Assembly (NCBI GenBank): GCA_947361355.1
Contig: CANAIR010000014.1
Span: 1-41,998, forward strand
DNA from: an uncultured Clostridium sp.
GTDB taxonomy: Bacteria > Bacillota > Clostridia > TANB77 > CAG-465
Length of the DNA stretch: 41,998 bases
Reading direction: 5' to 3'
Positions 32,945-41,998 of the stretch are shown in pieces. The notes beneath the pieces are model-generated. The model ran no database searches. It had not been told where the DNA came from and worked only from the letters and a program-made list of their open reading frames with translations. Every line of letters starts with the position of its first letter. Position 1 is the first letter of the stretch. The position numbers and the translations under genes are program-made.

Positions 32945-34555
32945 ATGTTAGGAGTAAATAATGTTACATTAAGATTTGGAAAAAGAACTTTATTTGAGGA
33001 TGTAAATGTAAAATTTACACCAGGAAATTGTTATGGTATTATAGGGGCTAATGGAGCTGGAAAATCTACTTTTTTAAAAGTTTTATCGGGGGAAGTTGAA
33101 CCAAGTGAGGGTGAAGTTTATATGTCTGAGAAAGAAAGACTTGGAATTCTTAGACAAGACCACTATAAATATGATGATGTAAAAGTTATAGATACAGTAA
33201 TTCGTGGAAATGAAAGATTGTATGAAATAATGAAGGAAAAGGATGCTATATATGCTAAGCCAGATTTTAGTGATGAAGATGGGATAAAAGCAGGAGAATT
33301 GGAAGCAGAATTTGCAGAGCTTAATGGTTGGATGGCCGAAACAGATGCAGCACAACTTTTAACTGGACTTGGAATAGAAGTAGAGCTTCATGAAAAGTTT
33401 ATGAGAGAATTAACAGGTCCTGAAAAAGTTAAAGTTTTACTTGCACAAGCATTATTTGGAAACCCAGATGTGTTATTACTTGATGAGCCTACTAATCATT
33501 TAGATATTGCAGCTATTTCATGGCTTGAAGAATTTTTAATTGATTTTGAAAATACAGTTATAGTAGTATCACATGATAGACATTTTTTAAATAAAGTTTG
33601 TACTCATATATTAGATATAGATTACAGCAAAATTAAATTATATGTAGGAAACTACGACTTTTGGTATGAGTCTAGTCAACTTGCTTTAAAGCAAATGAGA
33701 GAATCAAATAAGAAAAAAGAAGATAAAATAAAAGAATTAGAAGAGTTTATTCGTAGATTTAGTGCAAATGCTTCAAAGTCAAAACAAGCTACATCTAGAA
33801 AGAAAACTTTAGAAAAGATACAACTTGATGAAATTGTACCATCAACTAGAAAATATCCATATATTGAATTTAAACCTGAAAGGGAATCTGGAAAAGAGAT
33901 ATTAGATATTGAAAATGTATCTGCAACTGTTGATGGTGAACAAGTATTAAAAAATATTACTTTTAAAGTTTTAAAGGGAGATAAAATTGCTTTAGTAGGT
34001 CCAAATGGAATTGCAAAAACTACCTTGTTTAAAATTCTTATGGACGAAATAAAAAAAGATAGTGGTATTGTTACATTTGGAAAAACTATAAAAGCTTCAT
34101 ATATACCACAAGATAATGAGGAATATTTTAATTCAGATAAATCTATAACTCAGTGGATTGCTGATGCTTATAACATAAATGATGAAACAGTTGTTAGAAG
34201 TTTTTTAGGCAGAATGTTATTTTCTGGTGAAGAGGCACTAAAAAAAGTAAATGTATTGTCTGGTGGAGAAAAAGCTAGATGTATGATGTCAAGAGCGATG
34301 CTTGAGGCTGGGAACTTGATACTATTAGATGAACCAACAAATCATTTAGATCTTGAGAGTATAACTGCTTTAAATAATGGTTTGAAAAGAACTAATGCTG
34401 AGCTTATATTTGTATCACATGATCATGAATTTATACAAACAATAGCAAATAGAATTATTGAAATTACTGAAGATGGAATAAAAGATTATAGAATGACATA
34501 TGATGAATATTTAGAAAAAAATAAAGATGCAATGAAAAAAGAAATGTCATATTAA
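32945..34555 (+). CDS. ABC-F family ATPase (YkpA/YbiT-like)
   Basis: 536 residues with two ABC ATPase domains and no membrane part. Domain 1: Walker A GANGAGKST, ABC signature region LTGPEKVKVLLAQAL, Walker B LLLDEPTNHLD. Linker with basic helices (about 240-300). Domain 2: variant Walker A GPNGIAKTT, LSGGEKARCMM, LILLDEPTNHLD. ABC-F proteins act on the ribosome as translation factors; some give antibiotic protection. The Ala in the second Walker A is usual for the YkpA branch, which favours a housekeeping role. AAAGGAGAG site. Confidence 0.92.
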   Translation: MLGVNNVTLRFGKRTLFEDVNVKFTPGNCYGIIGANGAGKSTFLKVLSGEVEPSEGEVYMSEKERLGILRQDHYKYDDVKVIDTVIRGNERLYEIMKEKDAIYAKPDFSDEDGIKAGELEAEFAELNGWMAETDAAQLLTGLGIEVELHEKFMRELTGPEKVKVLLAQALFGNPDVLLLDEPTNHLDIAAISWLEEFLIDFENTVIVVSHDRHFLNKVCTHILDIDYSKIKLYVGNYDFWYESSQLALKQMRESNKKKEDKIKELEEFIRRFSANASKSKQATSRKKTLEKIQLDEIVPSTRKYPYIEFKPERESGKEILDIENVSATVDGEQVLKNITFKVLKGDKIALVGPNGIAKTTLFKILMDEIKKDSGIVTFGKTIKASYIPQDNEEYFNSDKSITQWIADAYNINDETVVRSFLGRMLFSGEEALKKVNVLSGGEKARCMMSRAMLEAGNLILLDEPTNHLDLESITALNNGLKRTNAELIFVSHDHEFIQTIANRIIEITEDGIKDYRMTYDEYLEKNKDAMKKEMSY

Positions 34556-34580
34556 AGTATATAATTTTATAAAATATTTT

Positions 34581-34625
34581 AAGAACTTGAAATAATATAT
34601 ATTATTATTTATAAGTTCTTTTTTA
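34581..34625 (+). terminator. Rho-independent terminator
   Basis: Stem AAGAACTT-GAAATAATA / TATTATTT-ATAAGTTCTT (small internal loop) followed by TTTTT. Confidence 0.82.
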
Positions 34626-34695
34626 TGTATAAATTTTTTATAAAATTAGTTTTAAATTTAGAATGCAAAAATAATCTATAACATAGCTAATGTAA

Positions 34696-34724
34696 TTGAC
34701 ATAATACAGATGATATGATATAAT
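34696..34724 (+). promoter_or_regulatory. Consensus sigma-A promoter for 34775-36941 cluster
   Basis: TTGACA (34696-34701), a 17-bp spacer and TATAAT (34719-34724); all twelve bases match consensus. Confidence 0.87.
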
Positions 34725-34774
34725 TGTAAAAAATATAAGAAACTAAAAATTTAATAATGTTTAGGAGGAAAGAT

Positions 34775-35311
34775 ATGAGTAGAATTATGAAGTTTTTTTC
34801 ATGTACTGTTGTAGGAGAATTTGTAGTATGTATTTTTTTAATGATGTTAAAATGTATAAGTAAAATTGACAGTAAAACATTTGTAAATATTATAGGAACA
34901 CTTTTTTTAATTTTGTTTATAGAACTAATATTTATTGCAATTGGATTTATTTTTTATTATAGTGGTAGAAAGAAAAAAGTTACTAAAGTTAGTGTTGGAC
35001 AATATAACTTAACATTACTTGACGATACTAATGATAATATATATGTTATAAAAAAATATGGAAGTAATGGTAAAGATTATTTGTTTATTTACGTAGATGA
35101 CGATGGAAAAAATAATTTTTGTTGTGTAAACTATGCAGATTCAAGTATTAAAAATAATTATACAACACCTTTTATAGAAATATTTGAAAGGCGGTATAAT
35201 GTAAGTGGATTTTTAGATTACTTATTTTTTAACGATATTTTAGCCAGTGAGCATAAGTTTAGTTATAATATTCATGTAAATGAAGAAAATATAAGAAAAT
35301 ATATTGCATAA
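34775..35311 (+). CDS. Membrane protein of unknown function (first gene of cluster)
   Basis: 178 residues from the ATG at 34775 (AGGAGGAAAGAT site; an earlier ATG at 34757 includes that site in its codons). Two N-terminal membrane helices (about 6-27 and 35-62) are followed by a soluble domain of about 110 residues with YLFIYVDDDGKNNFCCVNYA. No family motif recognised. The next gene starts 12 nt after its stop, so it heads a small operon with the paralogous pair behind it. Confidence 0.75.
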   Translation: MSRIMKFFSCTVVGEFVVCIFLMMLKCISKIDSKTFVNIIGTLFLILFIELIFIAIGFIFYYSGRKKKVTKVSVGQYNLTLLDDTNDNIYVIKKYGSNGKDYLFIYVDDDGKNNFCCVNYADSSIKNNYTTPFIEIFERRYNVSGFLDYLFFNDILASEHKFSYNIHVNEENIRKYIA

Positions 35312-35323
35312 GGAGAAAATACT

Positions 35324-36103
35324 ATGTCTGATACTAAAATTAATGTGGAATTTTTTAAAGGAAATTTAGAAGAATTAAAAAACATGCCAAAAGGTGAAAT
35401 ATTTTATTCTGATTTTCCACAAAGAAAAAAGGAAGGATTTTTTTCAAAATTTTCAATAGGTAAAAGTAAAAAAAATACTGAATTTGTTTTAACAAAAGGA
35501 GATTATATATCACTTAAAGGTTTTTGTATTTATTTAAAAAATTATTTAAATTTTCTTGATAAGTCTAATATGAATATATATAAAAAGATGAAAGAATATG
35601 ATCCTTACATAGATGATTTTAATATGTGTTATGAAAATAATGTTTTAGATATACTTTGGGGCGATGGCTATATGATCCATAACTTAAAAATAGATATTAG
35701 TGAATTTCCTAGAGTGATAGAAGATAAGAAAGATGTATATATGTCTATAAAAGAGGAAATATACAATTATATATCTGCGTTGCAAACATATAATAAAGTT
35801 TTAGAAATTATAGATAGAGATATAGTTTTAAGTGAAAAGGTAACTTTAAAAATTGAACCTTTTAAACTGACAGACAAAGTAGTTGATATTAAAATATTTT
35901 TTGGAAATATTGCACTTTATGAAATACATGTTAATAATAACAATGATACTCCATTTAAAATTTTCACATATTCTAAGGATTATAAAGTAGATTGTTATAT
36001 AAAAGAAATTAAGGATAATTTATTTGAGGAAATATTTATAAATGAAAATAAAATAAGCGAGTTATTGGGAATTTTCCATACTATAGGAAATATCGTTTTT
36101 TGA
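35324..36103 (+). CDS. Unknown protein, first of a tandem paralogous pair
   Basis: 259 residues, soluble. It aligns along most of its length with the next gene: KGDYISLKGFCIYLKNYLNFLD here against KGNHISLRGICSYIQYFLIILN there, ILEII/DRDIVLSEKVTLKIEPF against FLKFIEKDITVLENITFKIEKF, and a shared C-terminal EEIFINE pattern. Likely alpha/beta fold; no catalytic motif seen. Preceded by AAGGAGAAAAT and 12 nt after the membrane protein, suggesting a shared complex. Confidence 0.75.
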   Translation: MSDTKINVEFFKGNLEELKNMPKGEIFYSDFPQRKKEGFFSKFSIGKSKKNTEFVLTKGDYISLKGFCIYLKNYLNFLDKSNMNIYKKMKEYDPYIDDFNMCYENNVLDILWGDGYMIHNLKIDISEFPRVIEDKKDVYMSIKEEIYNYISALQTYNKVLEIIDRDIVLSEKVTLKIEPFKLTDKVVDIKIFFGNIALYEIHVNNNNDTPFKIFTYSKDYKVDCYIKEIKDNLFEEIFINENKISELLGIFHTIGNIVF

Positions 36104-36149
36104 TTTATGTGTAAATAATAAAAAAAGAGGGAGAAAAAAAGGAAGATAA

Positions 36150-36941
36150 ATGACCAATACTAATAAAAGTAGCAAATGTTATTCTGATCTTTTTTTTAAG
36201 CAACTTTCATTATTAGAAGAAGTGCCTGATGGTGATATTCAATTTAGGACAATTTTTGAAGAAAAAGAAGTGGGACTTATATTAAAAAAAAAAATAAAAA
36301 AAGAAGCAGGAAAGTACATTTTAAGAAAAGGCAATCATATTTCTCTTAGAGGTATATGTTCATATATACAGTATTTTCTTATAATTTTAAATGATGCAAA
36401 TAATAATTTTTATAAAAGTTTAGAAAATGCTGTTCTTGGACAGGAAATTGTAAATTATAATTGTAATTTAAAAGAAAATATATTAGATATAAATTATGAA
36501 GATATTTTTATTGGTGATTTGAAATTAACAATAGACTTTAGTAAATTGCCAAAGATATTAAGTGATAGTTTGAATGTATATAGTAAAATAAAAGGTGAAG
36601 TATATAAGTATTTAAGATTTGTAAATTCGTACAAAGACTTTCTTAAATTTATTGAAAAAGATATAACAGTATTAGAAAATATAACTTTTAAAATTGAAAA
36701 GTTTGAAATAGATGCAAAGTCTATTATAGTTAAGTTAAATTTCGATAATTATTCTTTATATGAAGTAAAAATAACAAAAGATTTTAAGATATGTACATTT
36801 TCTAAAGATTTAGTAGTAGATATATTTTTAGATAGTAATAAAAATAATATATTTGAAAAAATTTTTATTGAAGAATGTAAGTTGGGGCAAATTTTAGAAA
36901 TCTGTAGTTTAATTGGCTGTATAGGTTTTATTGGAGGATGA
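36150..36941 (+). CDS. Unknown protein, second of a tandem paralogous pair
   Basis: 263 residues, paralogue of the gene just upstream, arising from tandem duplication. Its N-terminus differs (CYSDLFFKQLSLLEEVPDGD), while the central ISLRGICSYI region and the C-terminal EKIFIEECKLGQILEICSLIG are clearly related. GGAAGATAA gives a modest ribosome binding site; 46 nt separate the two genes. A terminator follows. Function unknown. Confidence 0.75.
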   Translation: MTNTNKSSKCYSDLFFKQLSLLEEVPDGDIQFRTIFEEKEVGLILKKKIKKEAGKYILRKGNHISLRGICSYIQYFLIILNDANNNFYKSLENAVLGQEIVNYNCNLKENILDINYEDIFIGDLKLTIDFSKLPKILSDSLNVYSKIKGEVYKYLRFVNSYKDFLKFIEKDITVLENITFKIEKFEIDAKSIIVKLNFDNYSLYEVKITKDFKICTFSKDLVVDIFLDSNKNNIFEKIFIEECKLGQILEICSLIGCIGFIGG

Positions 36942-36958
36942 TTTAACAAAAAAATCGT

Positions 36959-36998
36959 AAAAAAGATAAGTACAAAATATTTTGTATTTATCTTTTTT
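36959..36998 (+). terminator. Rho-independent terminator
   Basis: Stem AAAAAAGATAAGTACAAAA / TTTTGTATTTATCTTTTTT with one G-U, closing the three-gene cluster. Confidence 0.88.
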
Positions 36999-37094
36999 AT
37001 TGACTATTTTTATGTAGAATTTATAAAAAAGTGGATTTTTTAGTACTTTTAGTGTATAATTTAATATATATTGGTTTAGTAGAAGGTGAATAAT

Positions 37095-38114
37095 GTGGAA
37101 AATTCAAATAAAAAAGTAATATTAACAGGGGATAGACCAACAGGTAAATTGCATATTGGTCATTATTTTGGTTCCCTTCAAAATAGAGTAAATTTACAAG
37201 ATGAGTATGAACAATATATATTAATTGCAGATGTTCAAGCCTTAACAGATAATTTTAATAATCCAGAAAAAGTAAGAAATAGTATAAAAGAACTTGTTAT
37301 GGATTATTTAGCTTGTGGAATAGATCCTGAAAAAACTACTATATATGTTCAATCAATGATTCCAGAAGTAGCAGAACTTACAGTATTTTATTCAAATTTA
37401 GTTACAGTAGCAAGACTTCAAAGAAATCCTACTGTAAAAACTGAGATTGCACAAAAAAAAGAACTATTTGGAAATAATGGTGAGAGTATAACTTATGGAT
37501 TTTTAGGTTATCCAGTAAGTCAAGCAGCAGATATAACTGTATTTGATGCAGATTTAGTACCAGTAGGTGAAGATCAACTTCCTTTATTAGAACAAACAAG
37601 AGAAATTGTAAGAAAATTTAACAGTATTTATGGTAATACTTTAAAGGAACCAGAAGTAAGACTTAGTAAATTTCCTAGAATAAAGGGCTTGGATGGTAAT
37701 GCTAAAATGGGAAAAAGTCTAGGAAATGCAATATATTTGAGTGATAGCGAAGAAGAAATTAATAAAAAGGTTATGGGAGCAGTTACTGATACTACAAAAA
37801 TTAGAAAAGATGATCCTGCAAATCCGGATATTTGTATGGTAGGATATTATCATAAATTGTTTAGTGGTGATGAAACCAAATGTGTATTTGATGAGTGTAA
37901 AAAAGGTGCTAGGGGATGTGTTGCTTGCAAGAGGCAACTTGCTTTAAATATAAATAAGTACTTAGAGCCAATAAGAACTAAGAGAAAGTTTTATGAAAAT
38001 CATCCTGAAATAGTTGATAAAGTTTTAATCGAAGGAACAAATAAAGCTAGAAAACGTGCAAAAATTACAATGAGTAAGGTAAAAAAAGCAATGAAAATTG
38101 ATTATTTTGAGTAG
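37095..38114 (+). CDS. trpS: Tryptophanyl-tRNA synthetase
   Basis: 339 residues from the GTG at 37095, which has AAGGTGAATAAT upstream; the GTG at 37086 lies inside that site. Class I motifs: LTGDRPTGKLHIGHYFGS (HIGH) at the N-terminus and DGNAKMGKSLGN (KMSKS equivalent KMGKS, about residues 203-207). YPVSQAADITVFDADLVPVGEDQ is the tryptophan pocket region. A cysteine group (CVFDEC, then GCVACKRQ, about 261-283) is typical of this TrpRS branch. No T-box precedes it, unlike pheST. It is followed by obgE after 48 nt. Confidence 0.96.
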   Translation: MENSNKKVILTGDRPTGKLHIGHYFGSLQNRVNLQDEYEQYILIADVQALTDNFNNPEKVRNSIKELVMDYLACGIDPEKTTIYVQSMIPEVAELTVFYSNLVTVARLQRNPTVKTEIAQKKELFGNNGESITYGFLGYPVSQAADITVFDADLVPVGEDQLPLLEQTREIVRKFNSIYGNTLKEPEVRLSKFPRIKGLDGNAKMGKSLGNAIYLSDSEEEINKKVMGAVTDTTKIRKDDPANPDICMVGYYHKLFSGDETKCVFDECKKGARGCVACKRQLALNINKYLEPIRTKRKFYENHPEIVDKVLIEGTNKARKRAKITMSKVKKAMKIDYFE

Positions 38115-38132
38115 GTTATATATATAATTTAA

Positions 38133-39437
<1,305 letters not shown>

Positions 39438-39438
39438 T

Positions 39439-39479
39439 AAAAAAAGTACAATTTAAGTTTTTTTAAGTTGTACTTTTTT
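39439..39479. terminator. Bidirectional terminator
   Basis: Stem AAAAAGTACAA-TTAA / TTAA-TTGTACTTTTT between convergent genes; the stop of the minus-strand gene lies in its 3' half. Confidence 0.85.
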
Positions 39480-40062
39480 GTTTTAATTTTATTATATATA
39501 TTATATAAAAATAAATAATTATAGTAAACGTTAATATATAAGTAATATAAAACTTATTTGATATTATTGAAACATACATAAATCCTGATATAATACCAAG
39601 AATAATACCACCAAGTACCTCAAAAGGTGTATGTCCTGTATTTAAGTTTATTTGTTTTGATTTTTCTAACCAATGATTTGAAATATTTTGTGGTAGTAAA
39701 GTATTGTTTTTATTTATTAGTATATCTTGAAATATGATTGATAATTTTTGAACATTATATCTTATTCCAAATGCGTCACGAATTATTGTTGTAGTCCATA
39801 GTATAGAAAAAAATAATATACAAAAGCTAACAACACTAAACTCATTTTTAATATTTTGTGTAATTATAGGTAGTAATTTATAAAATAATACAAAAGTTCC
39901 TGATACTGCAAAAGTAGTGTGAGTTGATGGAAATCCGCCATCTGATACAAAAATCTTAAAATCTACTTTTTTATTTATAAGTAACTTTAATAAAAATTTA
40001 AATGTCTGTGATATAAACCAAGTTAATATTGAAAATATGATAACCAAAAAGAGTTCTTTCAT
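39463..40062 (-). CDS. Divergent PAP2 family membrane protein (YuiD-like)
   Basis: 199 residues, about five helices. Motifs of the divergent PAP2/DUF212 family: DGGFPSTHTTFAVSG (about residues 40-54), RDAFGIRYNVQ in the middle and NTGHTPFEVLGGIILGIISG near the C-terminus. These correspond to the phosphatase signature residues of PAP2 enzymes, so a membrane phosphatase acting on a lipid phosphate is plausible. The ATG at 40062 is preferred because GGAGGTG sits just upstream; the ATG at 40074 starts before that site. Confidence 0.88.
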   Translation of the reverse strand: MKELFLVIIFSILTWFISQTFKFLLKLLINKKVDFKIFVSDGGFPSTHTTFAVSGTFVLFYKLLPIITQNIKNEFSVVSFCILFFSILWTTTIIRDAFGIRYNVQKLSIIFQDILINKNNTLLPQNISNHWLEKSKQINLNTGHTPFEVLGGIILGIISGFMYVSIISNKFYITYILTFTIIIYFYIIYIIKLKQKSTT

Positions 40063-40172
40063 AAGCACCTCCATATTTATGTATTTTTATATAGTTTTGT
40101 CGAATAGTAAAAAAAAAAAATGAAAATTGATTAAAAATTTTTTTACTACTAATAATATTATTGGTGGTAAAT

Positions 40173-40823
40173 GTGACTTTACTATATATAATTTTAACAA
40201 TAGTAATATTATTAATAATTTTAGTATTAATTATTCCATTAAAAGTAAAAGTTGACATTAGTATTAAAAATACTAAAAATACAACAGAAGAAGATCTAAA
40301 TACTAAAAATAAGATAGAAATATATATTTTGAAATTTATAAAAATAAAAACAATTGATGTTAAGCAAAAAGATAAAATAGGTGAAAATGAATATAATCAA
40401 AATATAAAATTAAAAGAAGAAAAAAATGTCTTAAGTGATATATCAAAAACAGCTAGTAATTTTATAAATTATGAAAAAAGAAACTCACTTTTAATATCTA
40501 AAGATGAGATTATAAAGCTTAAGGAAAGTATGACATTTGAAGAATTTTTTTTGATTTTTGGTTTTAATCTAAAAGATCCAATTATCAATGCGTATGTAAT
40601 CTCTATACTAAATTCAATTATAAATATATATATATCAAAAAATGTAGATAAATTTACATTAGAAAATACTGCATATAAAACATATATTTCAAATAAAATT
40701 ATAGATTTAAGATTTTATAGTATAATTAATTTTAAATTAGTAAATACTATTATTATAATTTTAAAAATAATAATAAAATTACGAAAGGTGGTAAATAAAA
40801 ATGGAAAAACAACATCCAATTGA
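40173..40823 (+). CDS. DUF2953-like membrane protein (YtfI-like)
   Basis: About 216 residues from the GTG at 40173, preceded by GGTGGT; a TTG at 40161 is a less likely start. One N-terminal helix (LLYIILTIVILLIILVLII), then a KVKVDISI strand region, a charged middle, and a C-terminal FGFNLKDPIINAYVISIL segment with a final hydrophobic stretch. DUF2953 proteins are usually next to GerW/YtfJ in sporulating Firmicutes, and here the end of this gene overlaps the YtfJ start by 23 nt, so the two are translationally coupled. A role in spore formation is inferred from that pairing. Confidence 0.7.
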   Translation: MTLLYIILTIVILLIILVLIIPLKVKVDISIKNTKNTTEEDLNTKNKIEIYILKFIKIKTIDVKQKDKIGENEYNQNIKLKEEKNVLSDISKTASNFINYEKRNSLLISKDEIIKLKESMTFEEFFLIFGFNLKDPIINAYVISILNSIINIYISKNVDKFTLENTAYKTYISNKIIDLRFYSIINFKLVNTIIIILKIIIKLRKVVNKNGKTTSN

Positions 40824-41310
40824 AAATTTAATGATGACTGCCATGACTTCTCTTGAAAGTATGGTAGATGTAAACACAATAGTTGGTGAATCTGTTACTA
40901 GTTCAGATGGAACTTTAATAATTCCTGTTTCTAAAGTATGTTTTGGATTTGCAGCTGGTGGTAGTGAATTTAATACAAATAAATTAAACAAATTCGCTGA
41001 AAATTCTAATTTACCTTTTGGTGGAGGTAGTGGAGCAGGTGTTCATATTTCTCCAATGGCTTTTTTAGTAGTAAAAGATGGTAATACAAAATTGCTTACT
41101 ATGGATGGAGTAAATGCAGTAGATAAACTTGTAGATCTTATACCTGATGTAGTATGTAAAGCGGGCAATTTAATAGAAAAATCATTAGAAAATCCTAAAA
41201 AAGTACTTAAAGAGACAACCGTTGAAAAAACAAATAATAAAAAAGTTAAAGAGAATGAAAAACAAAAACAAGAGGAATTAAGTCCTGATGATTTAGAAGA
41301 TGAAATATAG
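40801..41310 (+). CDS. GerW/YtfJ family sporulation protein
   Basis: 169 residues. The family core is complete: HPIENLMMTAMTSLESMVDVNTIVGE, GTLIIPVSKVCFGFAAGGSEF, then the glycine-rich PFGGGSGAGVHISPMAFLVV. A charged C-terminal tail from about residue 130 (KKVKENEKQKQEELSPDD) is added. YtfJ/GerW of Bacillus is needed for normal germination-lytic-enzyme function in spores. AAAGGTGGTAAATAAAA is its ribosome binding site within the upstream gene. Confidence 0.93.
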   Translation: MEKQHPIENLMMTAMTSLESMVDVNTIVGESVTSSDGTLIIPVSKVCFGFAAGGSEFNTNKLNKFAENSNLPFGGGSGAGVHISPMAFLVVKDGNTKLLTMDGVNAVDKLVDLIPDVVCKAGNLIEKSLENPKKVLKETTVEKTNNKKVKENEKQKQEELSPDDLEDEI

Positions 41311-41316
41311 TTTATA

Positions 41317-41356
41317 AAAACTGGGTTTAAAGTGTATATTTTAAATCTAGTTTTTT
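41317..41356 (+). terminator. Rho-independent terminator
   Basis: A 15-bp stem (AAAACTGGGTTTAAA / TTTAAATCTAGTTTT, two G-U pairs) followed by TTTTTT, after the ytfJ-like gene. Confidence 0.85.
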
Positions 41357-41447
41357 GTAATAAAACAAAATTGTATTGCAAAAAGAAATTTTTTGTTATA
41401 AAATATAATTAAGAAAATAAAATATGTAAACAAAAGGAGAGGTAGAT

Positions 41448-41495
<48 letters not shown>

Positions 41496-41559
41496 ACATA
41501 GAATAATAGTAAAGTTTGATACAATTTTTGTAAGAAATGTAAAAATAGATAGATGTAAA

Positions 41560-41596
41560 AACCTAGTTAAAGAAGATGAATTTCTTTAGCTAGGTT
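41560..41596 (+). promoter_or_regulatory. Conserved 37-nt leader hairpin C
   Basis: The best version: AACCTAGTTAAAGAA pairs with TTCTTTAGCTAGGTT over 15 bp with one G-U. Compared with copy B, the stem changed from AAGG/CCTTT to AAAGAA/TTCTTT, a compensatory change. TTTTGTATG follows. Confidence 0.75.
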
Positions 41597-41804
41597 TTGT
41601 ATGTATTATAAACGTAAATAAAAAGATAAAAAAATGTAATATAATTGTAATAATACATTTAATGCCTGCGAAATAAGGAAATTAAAAAATGACCCATAGA
41701 ATTGTAATTTATTTCCAATGACTATTTTAAAATAATAGTATAGAATATAAAAAAAAGGAAAAAATAATAAAAAAATGTGTAAAAATATATGGAGGTAGTG
41801 AATA

Positions 41805-41998
41805 TGAAAACGAAAGAAAATGTGAGTACAAAAAACTTTACAAAGTAAGCACTATGGGAGGAATATCTTTAATAGTTTTAGTGATAACAATAATAGTGGT
41901 AATAATACTAGCAGTAGCAGTGGTGGTAAGTATAATAAATAATAATCCAATGAGTGAAGCAAACAGAGCAAGGTATCAAAGTGATAGAGCAAATATGC
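41805..41998 (+). pseudogene. Pilin-like surface protein copy 4 (frameshifted near start, cut by window end)
   Basis: The ATG at 41805 has a good GGAGGTAG site, but its frame stops after six codons (TGA at 41823). The prepilin-like sequence is in another frame: KCEYKKLYKVSTM then GGISLIVLVITIIVVIILAVAVVV and NNNPMSEANRARYQSDRANM to the window edge. One extra A in the AAAA run at 41807-41811 would join start and body (MKNERKCEYKKLYKVS). An internal ATG at 41854 could start translation but would drop the basic leader. It is the most diverged member (VAVVVSIINNNP against AAAVIISLQNNNP). Confidence 0.75.

Overview
The window is chromosomal DNA of a very AT-rich Gram-positive (Bacillota, Clostridia-like) bacterium. 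Supporting signs are strong GGAGG-type ribosome binding sites, many sigma-A promoters with an exact 17-bp spacer, a T-box in front of pheST, TTG and GTG starts, and spore- or cell-envelope-linked families (SpoVB/MurJ-type flippase, GerW/YtfJ with its DUF2953 partner, a divergent PAP2 protein). No tRNA, rRNA, CRISPR array, integrase, transposase or phage gene was seen.

Most of the window is ordinary housekeeping and membrane genes in short operons, usually closed by a hairpin terminator. In order: a cohesin-like surface protein, a CmpB-type membrane protein, a glycolipid glycosyltransferase with a TVP38 protein, CmpB and HdeD-like proteins, CoaB with a nitrilase-fold protein, a LysR regulator with a TPR protein, a Nudix hydrolase, an M15 peptidase and a coiled-coil protein. 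Then come a Bax-inhibitor protein, an FAD-Rieske oxidoreductase, a VanZ-SDR fusion, asd, an RluA pseudouridine synthase with a third CmpB protein, a foreign-looking secreted protein, T-box-pheS-pheT, a flippase, HU, a 52-residue protein and an ABC-F ATPase. The window closes with a cluster of three unknown genes, trpS, obgE, PAP2 and ytfI/ytfJ-like genes.

The striking element is a dispersed family of pilin-like surface-protein cassettes. They start at the left edge, 14140, 21074 and 41805, and a decayed remnant lies near 29240-29390. All copies share the same hydrophobic prepilin-like N-terminus but carry different C-terminal modules: GLUG-type repeats in two, an FGE/C-type-lectin-like module in one, and one cut by the window edge. 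The three copies whose upstream region is visible share a leader of about 330-370 nt. It holds (i) a tiny ORF with its own ribosome binding site encoding M-x-x-L-(His-Thr)4-(Q/H)-V-L from a 13-unit CA tract, (ii) a 37-nt hairpin with compensatory base changes, (iii) a TTGGAA/TTTCCAA inverted repeat and conserved downstream block, then (iv) the pilin ribosome binding site. Three of the four pilin genes carry a single frame disruption while the housekeeping genes around them look intact. I propose an undescribed leader-peptide-controlled, possibly phase- or recombination-variable surface-protein system. The architecture is seen directly; the mechanism is inference.
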